Counted from the first letter of the stretch, positions 1 to 8,404 are shown. The stretch: 32,727 bases of DNA from Deltaproteobacteria bacterium (GCA_020353155.1 CP070689.1:2874260-2906986), one strand, 5' to 3'. Numbers and translations are program-made. The notes: generated by a model not told the origin, from the sequence alone.

Positions 1-54
1 AAAGCTGATGTGGAGCGCTATATTGGCACCTTACGCAAGGCAGGGCTGACGTGA
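1..54 (+). CDS. 3' end of an unidentified CDS (partial)
   Basis: Frame 1 is open from the first base and ends in TGA at 52-54. It gives a 17-residue C-terminal tail that is basic and amphipathic and ends in RKAGLT. The gene begins outside the window. The tail is too short to assign to a family. A coding reading is plausible because the frame is open from the edge with ordinary codons, but a chance open stretch of 17 codons cannot be excluded. Confidence 0.45.
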   Translation, partial: KADVERYIGTLRKAGLT

Positions 55-476
55 GAAAAGGAATTAGAAAGGGCGAGAATGTAGATTACATACTTTAAGC
101 CACACTTTTGTGTTTGAGATTCTACTACCGCACATAGTTATTATCCTGCAAAAGTTTGACATTAAAATCTCTGCTATAGATATTAACTTTAACCTAGCGA
201 GGAGATCCTTCGATACTATTCTCATATCTTCAATTTCATCCCTGCCTATCTAGCAAGATCAAACTGCCGGACTCGAATCTCAGGTCTTGATAGTTAGAGA
301 TAAGTAAATAAGCCAGGCCCCGGAGGACCAGGCTTTAAGCTGCTCCTAGTTAAGGGCTCAAGGCTGCAGGTTCACCCAGTGGAATCGTCCGAAGGAGGTC
401 CTGCAAAGCGGGAATTCCACAGGGCAGCAGTGCATGAGGCAAGAAAAATCAAATAAAATTTATTCTTTCTTATACC
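55..476. other. intergenic stretch with imperfect hairpins, no gene seen
   Basis: No convincing ORF or tRNA is visible. An imperfect GC-rich dyad lies at 310-335 (AAGCC...GGCTT arms with internal mismatches) and could be a weak bidirectional terminator for the genes on either side, although it lacks a long U tract. At 365-420 two perfect inverted repeats interlock: TGCAGG at 365-370 with CCTGCA at 400-405, and GTGGAAT at 379-385 with ATTCCAC at 414-420. That is a pseudoknot-like topology. I could not match it to a known RNA family. Confidence 0.35.
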
Positions 477-511
477 TTGCGCCTCATGCCCTATGCTCTA
501 TGCTCTATTCC
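477..511. repeat. heptad (7-nt period) array, CTATGCT type
   Basis: Five near-identical 7-nt units built around ctatgct run up to the 3' end of the YceI gene; the stop codon (511-513 on the minus strand) is part of the array edge. The same word, in either orientation, recurs at 14925-14959 and 19909-19929. Confidence 0.8.
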
Positions 512-1143
512 TATTGCACTCGAAAAGGAGCGCCATCAGGTCCGAGTTTGATTCCTTCAATCATTACATTGATTTCAACCTCATCCCCTACGGCGCCACC
601 GCCTTTTTCATCAAGGCCGTAGTCGATTCCGTAGTCGCTCCGCTTAAGCACGGTTGTAGCCTCGAAACCACTTCGATAGCCTCCCCACGGATCTGGACCG
701 AAACCGAGGATTTTGAATGGCAACTTCAATGCACGTGTCACCCCGTGCATGGTCAGTTCACCTGTCATAACCCCTTCGTTCTCACCCGCAACTTCCACCG
801 ATGTACTAACAAAACGCATAATCGGATATTTATCCACGTGAAAGAAATCTTCGGAGCGCAAATGTTTGTCTCGTTTTTCATGGTTGGTGTCTATGCTATA
901 CACCTTGATTGTGGCATCCACTCGAGACGCTTCTAAATTACCCTTGTCAAGCCAGATGGTTCCGGATAGGTCAGAAAAAGTTCCCGACACTTTAGAAAAC
1001 AAATGCCGAATCTTGAAATTGGCCATGCTGTGAACTTTGTCAATCGTATAAGTCTCCACTTCTGCTTGGACTGTTAAAGGCAGAAGGAGAGCGAAAATAC
1101 CGGCTATAAAAACCGCAATGAATAAAATTCTACGGTAGTTCAT
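511..1143 (-). CDS. YceI family periplasmic protein
   Basis: This 210-residue protein has an N-terminal signal peptide: a basic start, a hydrophobic stretch at about residues 6-22, and an AxA-like site in TVQAE near residue 27. The mature part fits the YceI lipocalin-like beta-barrel: YTIDKVHSMANFKIRH at the start of the domain, then HLRSEDFFHVDKYP, and FEATTVLKRSDYGIDYG near the end. YceI proteins bind long isoprenoid or amphiphilic ligands in the periplasm; the ligand here is unknown. The gene stands alone, divergent from the EamA permease gene. The ATG lies 8 nt after a GGGAGG-like Shine-Dalgarno (TCCC/CCTCC on the plus strand, about 1150-1158). Its stop codon abuts a heptad array, so the last residues may be repeat-derived. 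Family assignment is firm, specific function is not. Confidence 0.9.
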   Translation of the reverse strand: MNYRRILFIAVFIAGIFALLLPLTVQAEVETYTIDKVHSMANFKIRHLFSKVSGTFSDLSGTIWLDKGNLEASRVDATIKVYSIDTNHEKRDKHLRSEDFFHVDKYPIMRFVSTSVEVAGENEGVMTGELTMHGVTRALKLPFKILGFGPDPWGGYRSGFEATTVLKRSDYGIDYGLDEKGGGAVGDEVEINVMIEGIKLGPDGAPFRVQ

Positions 1144-1160
1144 GATTCAACCTCCCTTTC

Positions 1161-1188
1161 CGATTTGCGATTTCGGATTTCGGATTGA
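1161..1188. repeat. heptad array, GGATTTC type
   Basis: Four in-phase 7-nt units (cgatttg to ggattga) lie just upstream of the YceI start, between divergent genes. The same word family recurs at 2311-2338 and 3964-3991. Confidence 0.7.
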
Positions 1189-1387
1189 AGATAATAAAAG
1201 TCCGCAGATGAAGGATTAATATAGGAACGGTTTCTATCTATTACAAGCCTCGAATTCACTTACATCATTAACGGATGACAACCTTTGGCGCGACATGTAT
1301 TATTCTGTGGCTTTCGTTGCCTGGCTTTCAGAATTTGTGTCTACCTAGCGTCTCGGCTTATTTGTTATGACTCTTTGATTCTCTAAG

Positions 1388-2302
1388 GTGAACGCTGTGC
1401 GAAAGACCTCAATATATTCACTCATGGCTACTCATGTCGTTCTGGCCTCAGGCACCTACGTTTTTGCTAAGGCAGCTGCGGTTGGCTTTCCTGATGCTGA
1501 GACCTTGACCCTTGCCCGGGCCTTGGGAGCTGCCCTAATCCTGCTCTTGCTTACTGGCTGGGTCATCCCAAAACCGAGGTTTGATACAAAAGAATGGCTC
1601 CGCATACTGTTGTTTGGAATCCTTCTCGTTCCTGTAAACCAGTACATGTTCCTCCGGGGCCTCCGACACACAGTTCCCAGCCATCCAGCCCTTTTTTATG
1701 CCTTAACACCCCTGGGCGTGCTGATTCTTACCAGTGGCTTGAGTCGAAGTATGCCACTAAAAAGAAAAATCCTTGGAGTACTTCTTGCTCTGGTTGGGGT
1801 CTTCATCATTCTCCGACCTTGGGAAGCAGGTGAGGCCATAAAGGAGCTGCGGTCGGGCGATTTATGGGTTTTGGCCGCCATGCTTGCCTGGGTACTTTAT
1901 ACTGTCTTGGCTGGTCGCACTTGCCAGAACCATGATCCACGAGTTGTAACTGCATGGAGCCTGATACTAGGCGCGGTCACCATGACGCCCATCGGGGGTT
2001 ATTCCCTGCTAACTATGGATTACGGGGTAATCCCCCTTGCCGCTTGGGCTGGACTGATCTATATGATCGTTCTAACCAGCGTGGCAATGCTGCTGGTCTG
2101 GAATGTGTTGCTCCGCTATCTGGGGCCAGTAGAGGTGGCAATCTGTACCAACGCCCAGCCACCAACGACAGCGGCACTGTCAGCTTTGATGGCTGCTGTA
2201 GGGTTGCTGTCTAGTGAACAGGACCTGGGCCTGCTCTTCTGGCTCGGCATGATAACCATCCTAACCGGTGTTCTTCTGGTCCAAATGGAGCATAGGTCAT
2301 AG
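1388..2302 (+). CDS. EamA/DMT superfamily permease
   Basis: This protein of about 300 residues is almost wholly hydrophobic, with about ten predicted membrane helices in two homologous halves of five, the usual EamA (drug/metabolite transporter) architecture and length. The second half begins near GDLWVLAAMLAWVLYTVLAGR, and the final helices contain the typical small-residue and proline-rich PVEVAICTNAQPP stretch. It would act in the inner membrane as a metabolite exporter or importer; the substrate cannot be read from sequence. GTG at 1388 opens the frame; GTG at 1397 is better placed behind AAGG at 1385-1388, and an ATG exists at 1424, so the start is uncertain by up to 12 residues. It stands alone, followed by a heptad array. 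Confidence 0.88.
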   Translation: MNAVRKTSIYSLMATHVVLASGTYVFAKAAAVGFPDAETLTLARALGAALILLLLTGWVIPKPRFDTKEWLRILLFGILLVPVNQYMFLRGLRHTVPSHPALFYALTPLGVLILTSGLSRSMPLKRKILGVLLALVGVFIILRPWEAGEAIKELRSGDLWVLAAMLAWVLYTVLAGRTCQNHDPRVVTAWSLILGAVTMTPIGGYSLLTMDYGVIPLAAWAGLIYMIVLTSVAMLLVWNVLLRYLGPVEVAICTNAQPPTTAALSALMAAVGLLSSEQDLGLLFWLGMITILTGVLLVQMEHRS

Positions 2303-2310
2303 AGCTAAAC

Positions 2311-2359
2311 GATTTCGGATTGCGGATCGCGGATTTAAAATTCGAAATTCGAAATTAAA
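2311..2359. repeat. heptad array, seven units, GATTTCG changing to AATTCGA
   Basis: Seven consecutive 7-nt units stay in register from 2311 to 2359, each starting gat or aat. The word drifts from gatttcg to aattcga along the array while the 7-nt spacing never breaks. It begins 8 bp after the EamA stop codon. Confidence 0.82.
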
Positions 2360-2383
2360 AACCTCCATCTATTTTAATTTTAC

Positions 2384-2412
2384 TTGAATACCTGTAGTTT
2401 CCCGATTCTAAT
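2384..2412 (+). promoter_or_regulatory. possible sigma70-type promoter for aceA
   Basis: TTGAAT at 2384-2389 and TCTAAT at 2407-2412 are separated by 17 bp, about 75 bp upstream of the aceA ATG. It is a moderate match only, placed immediately after a heptad array. Confidence 0.35.
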
Positions 2413-2487
2413 TAATAATTGACAACTCTGAACGATATGACTTGTTTGTCCATTTTGACGTTGGCAGTTCAGTGGGGAGGTTTTGGT

Positions 2488-3768
2488 ATGGATAAGCAAC
2501 AGCAAGCAGAAGCACTTGCAAATTCCTGGAAAACTGAACAACGGTGGCAAGGGATTCGAAGGACCTATTCACCTGAAGATGTGGTGAGACTCCGCAGTTC
2601 AGTTGAAATAGAATACACCCTTGCCCGCCTTGGGGCTGAGAGGCTCTGGCATCTGATGCATATTGAGCCTTTCGTCCGGGCCTTGGGAGCGTTGACTGGC
2701 AACCAGGCGGTGCAGCAGGTATTGGCTGGGTTAAAGGCGATATATCTCAGTGGCTGGCAAGTTGCCGCAGACGCCAATACTGCTGGTCAAACTTATCCAG
2801 ATCAAAGTCTATACCCAGCCGACAGTGTTCCCACGGTGGTGAGAAAGGTAAACAATGCCCTCTTAAGGGCTGATCAGCTGCAACATCTACACGATAGAGG
2901 GGATATTTATTGGTTCGCCCCCATCGTTGCAGACATAGAGGCAGGTTTCGGAGGCCCCCTCAATACCTTTGAATTGACCAAGGCGTGCATCGACGCAGGT
3001 GCGGCAGCAGTTCACTTGGAAGATCAGATCTCCTCCTTGAAGAAATGTGGTCACATGGGCGGCAAGGTTCTAGCACCGGCCTCGGAGTTTCTCCGCAAAT
3101 TCGTTGCAGCCCGACTTGCCAGCGACGTTCTGGGTGTGCCCACGGTGCTAATAGCTCGAACAGATGCCAACGGAGCTCGTCTGATCAGAAGCGACATAGA
3201 TCCTGGTGACCATCCGTTTCTGACGGGACAGAGAACTGTCGAGGGTTACTTTGAGGTCAGGGGAGGTTTGGAGCTTGCTATTGCTAGGGCTCTAGCTTAT
3301 GCGCCCTATGCCGATGTCGTCTGGTGCGAGACCTCGACTCCCGATCTGGGAGAAGCGCGGGAATTTGCTCAGGCTGTTCAGGAAAAGTTTCCCAACAAGT
3401 TACTGGCCTACAACTGCTCACCTTCTTTTAATTGGAGAAGGCATCTGGACGAGCCTACAATAAGTGGTTTCCAAGAAGAACTGGGCGATATGGGATACAA
3501 GTTTCAATTTGTCACCCTGGCTGGTTTCCACACCTTGAATGCCTCCATGTTTGAATTGGCCCACGGTTACAGGGGCGAGGGAATGGCTGCCTATTCCCGC
3601 TTGCAGGAACATGAATTCGAGATGGAGCGCAAAAAGGGTTACAGTGCGGTCAAACACCAAAGTTTTGTGGGTGCTGGGTATTATGACGAGATTCAAAATG
3701 TGATTACTGGGGGTGAGACCTCCACCGCGGCCCTAACAGGCTCCACTGAGGAAGACCAGTTTGAGTAA
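2488..3768 (+). CDS. aceA: isocitrate lyase
   Basis: Isocitrate lyase cleaves isocitrate to succinate and glyoxylate, the first step of the glyoxylate shunt. The 426-residue product matches the bacterial enzyme (E. coli 434). Visible landmarks are the N-terminal block [13 protein letters not shown], the [10 protein letters not shown] segment, the metal/substrate loop [12 protein letters not shown], the catalytic loop KKCGHMGGK with active-site Cys187, and the C-terminal [12 protein letters not shown] block. An upstream in-frame TTG at 2419 would add 23 residues, but ATG 2488 is chosen because GGGAGG at 2475-2480 lies 7 nt before it and homologues start near here. It converges with aceK, which controls the competing isocitrate dehydrogenase; malate synthase (aceB/glcB) is not in the window. 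The stop codon is followed after 3 bp by a heptad array. Confidence 0.96.
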   Translation: MDKQQQAEALANSWKTEQRWQGIRRTYSPEDVVRLRSSVEIEYTLARLGAERLWHLMHIEPFVRALGALTGNQAVQQVLAGLKAIYLSGWQVAADANTAGQTYPDQSLYPADSVPTVVRKVNNALLRADQLQHLHDRGDIYWFAPIVADIEAGFGGPLNTFELTKACIDAGAAAVHLEDQISSLKKCGHMGGKVLAPASEFLRKFVAARLASDVLGVPTVLIARTDANGARLIRSDIDPGDHPFLTGQRTVEGYFEVRGGLELAIARALAYAPYADVVWCETSTPDLGEAREFAQAVQEKFPNKLLAYNCSPSFNWRRHLDEPTISGFQEELGDMGYKFQFVTLAGFHTLNASMFELAHGYRGEGMAAYSRLQEHEFEMERKKGYSAVKHQSFVGAGYYDEIQNVITGGETSTAALTGSTEEDQFE

Positions 3769-3771
3769 ACT

Positions 3772-3801
3772 ACTAGGCACTAAGCACTAGGAACTAGGCA
3801 C
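3772..3801. repeat. heptad array, ACTAGGC type, left arm of aceA/aceK palindrome
   Basis: Four 7-nt units (actaggc, actaagc and variants) start 3 bp after the aceA stop. Bases 3772-3791 are the reverse complement of 4023-4042 with one mismatch in 20. Confidence 0.85.
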
Positions 3802-3842
3802 CAGCGTCAAGAAGGCGGAACATCCACTAGCAAACTCGAAAT

Positions 3843-3991
3843 CCTAAGCACGAAGCACGAAACAAATCCCAAATATTAATGTTCCAATGCTCCAAACGAC
3901 TGAAATCTAAATCCAATTGCAGTGGGTTTTGATCATTGGGATTTTGGTAATTTGAATTTGTTTAGGATTTAGATATTGGGATTTCGGATTT
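3843..3991. repeat. degenerate inner heptad arrays between aceA and aceK
   Basis: A left run (3843-3921; words such as acgaagc, aaatccc, taaatcc) faces a right run (3936-3991; words such as aggattt, gggattt, cggattt) that is approximately its reverse complement. Spacing stays at 7 nt through most of both runs, though individual units diverge. They sit inside the outer ACTAGGC arms, so the whole intergenic gap is a nested imperfect palindrome. Confidence 0.6.
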
Positions 3992-4017
3992 ATCTACGCA
4001 CTCTCCGTCCCGAGTTA

Positions 4018-4052
4018 TAGTGCCTAGTGCTTAGTTCCTAGTGCGCAGTGCG
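4018..4052. repeat. heptad array, TAGTGCC type, right arm, runs into aceK 3' end
   Basis: Five 7-nt units (tagtgcc, tagtgct and variants). The array contains the aceK stop codon (4038-4040, minus strand) and the codons for its last residues (RRTAH). It is the inverted partner of the array at 3772-3801. Confidence 0.85.
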
Positions 4053-5771
4053 CCGTAGGCGCCTGCCTTGATCGTATGGCAAAATATCTATGATTTTTCG
4101 TGCCTTGATGCGGCTCTGAATCTGATGCCAGAAGTCCACCTCAAATAAATCTGAATGGTCCTGCAAAAACAGATCTTTCAACTCCCCTTTTATTCCCAAA
4201 AAATAACTGAACTCCTCAGGGAAAATGTCATTCTCCCCAACATTAAACCACGGCTCGGCAGATAATTCCTCCTCATAACTTCTGGAGGAGGGCATCACAC
4301 GGAAATTGCAGTCGGACAAGAGACAGAGTTCGTCGTAATCGTAGAAGACCACCCTGCCGTGACGGGTAACCCCGAAATTTTTCAGGAGCATGTCACCTGG
4401 GAAAATGTTTGTAGCCGCCAGGTCTTTGATCGCTTGGCCGTAATCGGTAATGGCTGTCCTCCCTTTGATATCATCAACTTCTTTCAGGTATACGTTTAGA
4501 GGGGTCACTCGCCGCTCTACATAGGCATGCTTGATAACCACATGATCATCATCCACTTCCACGCATCCTCCGGCCACACTCTGGAGTTGTTCTAATAGAT
4601 CTTCTGAAAATCTACTGCGGTCAAACTTCAAATGTTCAAATTCTTGAGCATCCACCAGTCGGCCGGCACGATCATGTTTGAACACCAGATAATACTTGGC
4701 CATCACTTCTTCCCTAGTGGTGTTCTTGTTGGGTGGGAAGCGGTCTTTAATCACTTTGAAAACCAAATCGTAATCGGGCATGGTGAACACCTCCATTACC
4801 ATGCCTCTCTCGCCCGCTGCGATTTCAAATTTCTCTTTGGAAGACTCGAGATGTTGCAGCAAATCGCAGTACAATTCTGACTTGCCATGTTTGTTGTACC
4901 CTATAGAGATGTAGAGCTCTGCGATTCGTTTTCGAGGCATAATAGACTTCAGAAAACCAACTAACTCCGCAGGCCTTCCCACATTAACGTGAAAATAGGC
5001 CCGAGTAAAACTGAACAAGATGCTGACTTCGTCTTCATCCAAGAGCACAGCATCAACCACTATGCCTGCAGAAGTATTGAGCAGAGCGAGCACCAGGGGA
5101 AAATTGGAAGAAGCGGAATAAACCCTGCCGATCAGGTAAGCTCCTTTGCCTCGAAAGAGAACGGAGGTAACCATATCAGCTTGCTGAATAGCGTTGGCAC
5201 TCCCAGCCTTGTTGAGGTGATCTTCTATTTTGGCGGCCACCAGCTCAGCATCCCGTCTGAGGTCTTCATAGTCCACAGCAAAATTGTAATCACCGAGAAT
5301 AGTCTCGATCAGAGAACCAGTTGTAGGCGGACTCATGTAGGAGCGATAAACTGGTTTACCGATCTGGACAGGTTGGGTTCTTGAGCAGGTGTCGACAAAC
5401 TCGATTTGTGGGTTGACCCCAACCGTGGCAAATATTCTCCGGGTGATTGAATTAAAAAATGTCTCTGCAAGTTCCCAAAGATCCACCTTAACCACTAAGT
5501 CAGCATAGGCCACTTTTGCCTTTTTCCACGCTTCAGGGTCCTTGACTCTTCCGCCTAGCACTCGTTTAATTTCAACAACAGTTTCATCCACCACTTTTTT
5601 ATAAAGGTCCAGCCTCTCCCCGGCATCAACTTGCATGCCAGGCCAGTCCCTGCCTTCGAAGCGGGCTTGGGCCCTTTGGGTAATCGCCGCATATTGGGCT
5701 TGGTAGGAATCAAAAGCTCGGCGGATGGCTTGTGCCGCCTGCTCTGGCAGGTTGTCGTTAGCACTAGTCAT
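4038..5771 (-). CDS. aceK: isocitrate dehydrogenase kinase/phosphatase
   Basis: AceK phosphorylates isocitrate dehydrogenase to inactivate it and dephosphorylates it to restore it, steering isocitrate to the glyoxylate shunt. The 577-residue product matches the usual length (E. coli 578). Recognisable parts are the N-terminal helical region with RFEGRDWPGMQ and RLDLYKKVV, the FFNSITRRIF block, the kinase-like ATP site near AYLIGRVY, VFKVIKDRFPPNKNT, and the catalytic segment ending in GDMLLKNFGVTRHGRVVFYDYDE. A GTG at 5828 would add 19 residues; ATG 5771 fits the family better, though its Shine-Dalgarno is weak (AGG 9 nt upstream). The gene is convergent with aceA, and its last residues and stop codon are encoded by a heptad array, so the extreme C-terminus is probably repeat-derived. 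The target gene icd is not in the window. Confidence 0.95.
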   Translation of the reverse strand: MTSANDNLPEQAAQAIRRAFDSYQAQYAAITQRAQARFEGRDWPGMQVDAGERLDLYKKVVDETVVEIKRVLGGRVKDPEAWKKAKVAYADLVVKVDLWELAETFFNSITRRIFATVGVNPQIEFVDTCSRTQPVQIGKPVYRSYMSPPTTGSLIETILGDYNFAVDYEDLRRDAELVAAKIEDHLNKAGSANAIQQADMVTSVLFRGKGAYLIGRVYSASSNFPLVLALLNTSAGIVVDAVLLDEDEVSILFSFTRAYFHVNVGRPAELVGFLKSIMPRKRIAELYISIGYNKHGKSELYCDLLQHLESSKEKFEIAAGERGMVMEVFTMPDYDLVFKVIKDRFPPNKNTTREEVMAKYYLVFKHDRAGRLVDAQEFEHLKFDRSRFSEDLLEQLQSVAGGCVEVDDDHVVIKHAYVERRVTPLNVYLKEVDDIKGRTAITDYGQAIKDLAATNIFPGDMLLKNFGVTRHGRVVFYDYDELCLLSDCNFRVMPSSRSYEEELSAEPWFNVGENDIFPEEFSYFLGIKGELKDLFLQDHSDLFEVDFWHQIQSRIKARKIIDILPYDQGRRLRRTAH

Positions 5772-5861
5772 GAAAGCTAACCTAGTTGAAGGGTTCACAC
5801 CGGAAAAACTATTCCGTCCTATCTCCACCTCTAGAGGATCTAGTAGTTTGACATATTGCAG

Positions 5862-5903
5862 AAAAATAAAAAAGCCGCACTTGGGCAGTTTCCCTCGTGC
5901 GGC
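5862..5903 (-). terminator. intrinsic terminator of the CsgG-like gene
   Basis: GCCGCAC at 5874-5880 pairs perfectly with GTGCGGC at 5897-5903, with a further GGG/CCC pairing inside. Read on the minus strand it is followed by TTTTTTATTTTT (plus-strand A run at 5862-5873). It lies about 30 nt after the stop of the CsgG-like gene and separates it from aceK. Confidence 0.85.
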
Positions 5904-5933
5904 AACTTCTTCTTTGTCTTTTGTTAAAATTAA

Positions 5934-6599
5934 TTAGTTCAGTTCGATATATATCCTTGACATTACATCATCGATGGCCAGGCGCATGGACTCAGAGGCC
6001 TTCTTTTCGTCATAGCTTTCCCCACCACCGAAGCCCAAAACACTAACAGCCCTGCTTCTCAACGCACCAGAGCCGGTATCAGCAAAAACGATCTCGCCAG
6101 TCTGCACGTTCACTGCCCGCACGTCCACGGTTGCCCTGTAGTGCTGTTTTCCCACGGAGAAGTAGCCACCGCCGTGGGCACCTGTTTTTGCCACGCCAAA
6201 CTCGGTTACCGCTCCGGTAATGATATACTTGGCCCCTACAAGTTTGCCGATCTGGACTGCAGTTGACATGTCAACAGCGCCACTCATTTGCAGTTTCTGC
6301 TCTTTCATGATGCTATTGAGCCTATCGCGCTCGTAGACCTTGTACTTCTTTGTTTTGACCAACGCGGTGATGAGCATGTCGGAGGCTCCCTGCCCAACCC
6401 TCCATCCGTGCCCAGGAACTCTGGTTTCAAAGTCCATAATCACAACTGGTATTTTCTTTCCCTTGTAGTCGAAAGCTGGGAGAGTCCTGGGCTGAGCTTC
6501 ATCATCTTTGGCCTCTTTTCCTGAACCGGCGCAACTCAGGACAAATAGAAAAGCTGCAAAGAATGCCACCAACAAAAAAAATCTTCTTCTCTTCAACAT
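5934..6599 (-). CDS. CsgG-like lipoprotein
   Basis: A 221-residue protein with a lipoprotein signal peptide: MLKRRR, a hydrophobic core, then lipobox VLSC with Cys23 as the likely lipidated residue. The mature part resembles the CsgG/HfaB family: IPVVIMDFETRVPG, the SDMLITALVKTKKYKVYERDRLNSIMKEQ segment, and VGAKYIITGAVTEFG. CsgG proteins sit in the outer membrane and, in curli systems, form a secretion pore; many stand-alone relatives are of unknown role. No curli genes are nearby. A good Shine-Dalgarno (AAGGAG) precedes the ATG and a terminator follows, so this looks like a single-gene unit. Confidence 0.82.
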   Translation of the reverse strand: MLKRRRFFLLVAFFAAFLFVLSCAGSGKEAKDDEAQPRTLPAFDYKGKKIPVVIMDFETRVPGHGWRVGQGASDMLITALVKTKKYKVYERDRLNSIMKEQKLQMSGAVDMSTAVQIGKLVGAKYIITGAVTEFGVAKTGAHGGGYFSVGKQHYRATVDVRAVNVQTGEIVFADTGSGALRSRAVSVLGFGGGESYDEKKASESMRLAIDDVMSRIYIELN

Positions 6600-6736
6600 A
6601 GGCTCTCTCCTTGTTGAGTTGAACTAAGATGATAAAATAATAATACTTCTGGGAACTTAATGTGCGACGCAGTAAAAAAAGCACTTTCTCTGCCAACCTT
6701 AGCACATGACACTCGTGGGGGTCAAAAGCTAAAATT

Positions 6737-8263
6737 CTACAGGCCGATGATTTTATAGATGCGAGAAATATCTAGGTGATTGCGAAGGTGGCTGGCAAGT
6801 TTGTTGTATTGCTCTTCCTTCCAGTGATGAAAAGATCTGAGTCTCTCCTTGGTGGGCACGAGATCTTCACTCTTCAACAATCGACTGATGAACCGATGCC
6901 TCAAGCCATCGTTATCAAACAAACCGTGCAAATAGGTTCCCCAAACGCGACCATCCTCCGATACCAGGCCGTCTTGGACCCGAACCGGTCTGCCGTTACG
7001 TTCGGAAATTTCCAGGAGTGCAGTTGCTGATCCCAAAGGTCTGCTCCGACCCATGTGTATCTCATAACCTCGTATCTCTGGGTCGGGTCCAGCCAGCTCC
7101 TGCCAAAGTAACCTGGCCTTAACCTGCGTAGTCACCTTGTCTCCCAGTAGTTCTGTCTCCATCTCCAACAAACCCAAGCCGGCAACTTCCTCCAGGTCGC
7201 TCTCTACACCTTCGGGATCCAACACCTTCTGGCCCAGCATTTGATACCCCCCACAGATGCCCACGACTGTGCCGCCCCGGACATAAAATGCGGTGATGGC
7301 CTCAGCCAGACCCTGGTTGTGCAAATAGAGCAGATCGTTGAGAGTATTTTTGCTGCCAGGCAAGATAACCACGTCCATCTCAAATACTTGCTCGGGAGCA
7401 TTGAAGTAGGTCAAGTTAACAGATGGTTCCTGCTCGAGACAATCAAAGTCCGTATAGTTGGAAATGTGGGGCAGCCGAATAACACCAATGCGAACTTGTT
7501 TCTCCGGTTTTTTCTTTGCCACCCCCATCTTAAGATCCAAGGCGACACTGTCTTCTTCCGGTATGTGAATATCAGTAAAGTAGTGCACCAAACCCAAAAC
7601 CGGTCTTTCAGTGCGAGCCTCAATAAATTCTATCCCTGAGCTCAGCAGTGAGGGATCGCCTCTAAACTTGTTTATGATGAAACCCTTAATCAGTTCACGC
7701 TCTGGTGGAGTGAAAAGCTCCATATGTCCAACTATACTTGCAAAGACTCCTCCCCGATCTATGTCTGCCACTAAAAGCACTGGGGCTGTGACCCGTTCAG
7801 CCATAGACAGGTTGACCAGGTCCTTGTCTTTGAGATTTATTTCTGCAGCACTACCCGCTCCCTCCATTATTAGGACCTCGTATTTACTTTCCAACCGACC
7901 ATAGCTTTCCATTACCTGCGCCACCAAGTCGGGTTTCTTTCTGTAATATTCTTCAGCGCTGAAATTACCGAGGACCTTACCCTGCAGGATAACCTGGGAG
8001 CCCACGTTGGAGGTGGGTTTTAACAGAATTGGATTCATGTCAATATGGGGCTCAATTCCTGCGGCCTCTGCCTGTACTACTTGAGCCCGGCCCATTTCAC
8101 CACCTTCCGGAGTGATGAAAGAGTTGAGTGCCATGTTCTGGGCTTTAAAGGGTGCCACCCGGTAGCCGTCTTGTTTTAGAATACGGCAGAGCCCAGCCAC
8201 CAAGATGGACTTGCCCACATCCGAGCCCGTTCCAAGGATCATTAAGTTCTTAGCTTTGGCCAT
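6737..8263 (-). CDS. cbiP: cobyric acid synthase (adenosylcobyrate amidase)
   Basis: CbiP/CobQ amidates the b, d, e and g side chains of adenosylcobyrinic a,c-diamide using glutamine and ATP. The product of 508 residues is full length. The N-terminal ATPase half shows the P-loop-like ILGTGSDVGKS (about residues 9-19) and FKAQNMALNSF; the C-terminal half is a class I glutamine amidotransferase-like domain with nucleophile Cys337 in VGICGGYQMLG and the later YEIHMGRS and GTYLHGLFD blocks. The frame can also open at ATG 8284, but that ATG lies within two heptad units (8281-8294); ATG 8263, just before AKAKNLMILG, is preferred although neither start has a strong Shine-Dalgarno. It is the last gene of the riboswitch-led operon. 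Confidence 0.95.
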   Translation of the reverse strand: MAKAKNLMILGTGSDVGKSILVAGLCRILKQDGYRVAPFKAQNMALNSFITPEGGEMGRAQVVQAEAAGIEPHIDMNPILLKPTSNVGSQVILQGKVLGNFSAEEYYRKKPDLVAQVMESYGRLESKYEVLIMEGAGSAAEINLKDKDLVNLSMAERVTAPVLLVADIDRGGVFASIVGHMELFTPPERELIKGFIINKFRGDPSLLSSGIEFIEARTERPVLGLVHYFTDIHIPEEDSVALDLKMGVAKKKPEKQVRIGVIRLPHISNYTDFDCLEQEPSVNLTYFNAPEQVFEMDVVILPGSKNTLNDLLYLHNQGLAEAITAFYVRGGTVVGICGGYQMLGQKVLDPEGVESDLEEVAGLGLLEMETELLGDKVTTQVKARLLWQELAGPDPEIRGYEIHMGRSRPLGSATALLEISERNGRPVRVQDGLVSEDGRVWGTYLHGLFDNDGLRHRFISRLLKSEDLVPTKERLRSFHHWKEEQYNKLASHLRNHLDISRIYKIIGL

Positions 8264-8361
8264 AGGTTTACTTTCTCTGGGCATGGGGCATGGAGCTACC
8301 GTATTGCGATATTTCGGATTTTGAAAATCTCTAATCTCCGTTTCTCCCCGTCCCCTTGTCG

Positions 8362-8403
8362 TGCCTCTGTGCTTAGTGCTTAGTGTCTAGTGCCTAGTAG
8401 GTT
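8362..8403. repeat. heptad array, GTGCCTA type
   Basis: Six 7-nt units (gtgctta, gtgtcta, gtgccta and variants) end 1 bp before the stop codon of the Gate-domain gene. The stretch agtgtctagtgc is shared exactly with the array at 19881-19892. Two further units of another word, gcatggg and gcatgga, lie at 8281-8294 around the upstream alternative ATG of cbiP. Confidence 0.82.
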
Positions 8404-8404
8404 T

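Noticed and set aside
262..292. tRNA-like T-arm motif (TTCGAGTCC on the minus strand)
   Set aside because: No matching acceptor, D or anticodon arms could be laid out around it; a single T-loop-like word is not a tRNA.
493..936. plus-strand 147-residue frame opposite the YceI gene
   Set aside because: Antisense shadow of a clear YceI coding sequence.
3772..4052. CRISPR array
   Set aside because: Units are 7 nt without spacers, and no cas genes are near; these are degenerate tandem heptads.
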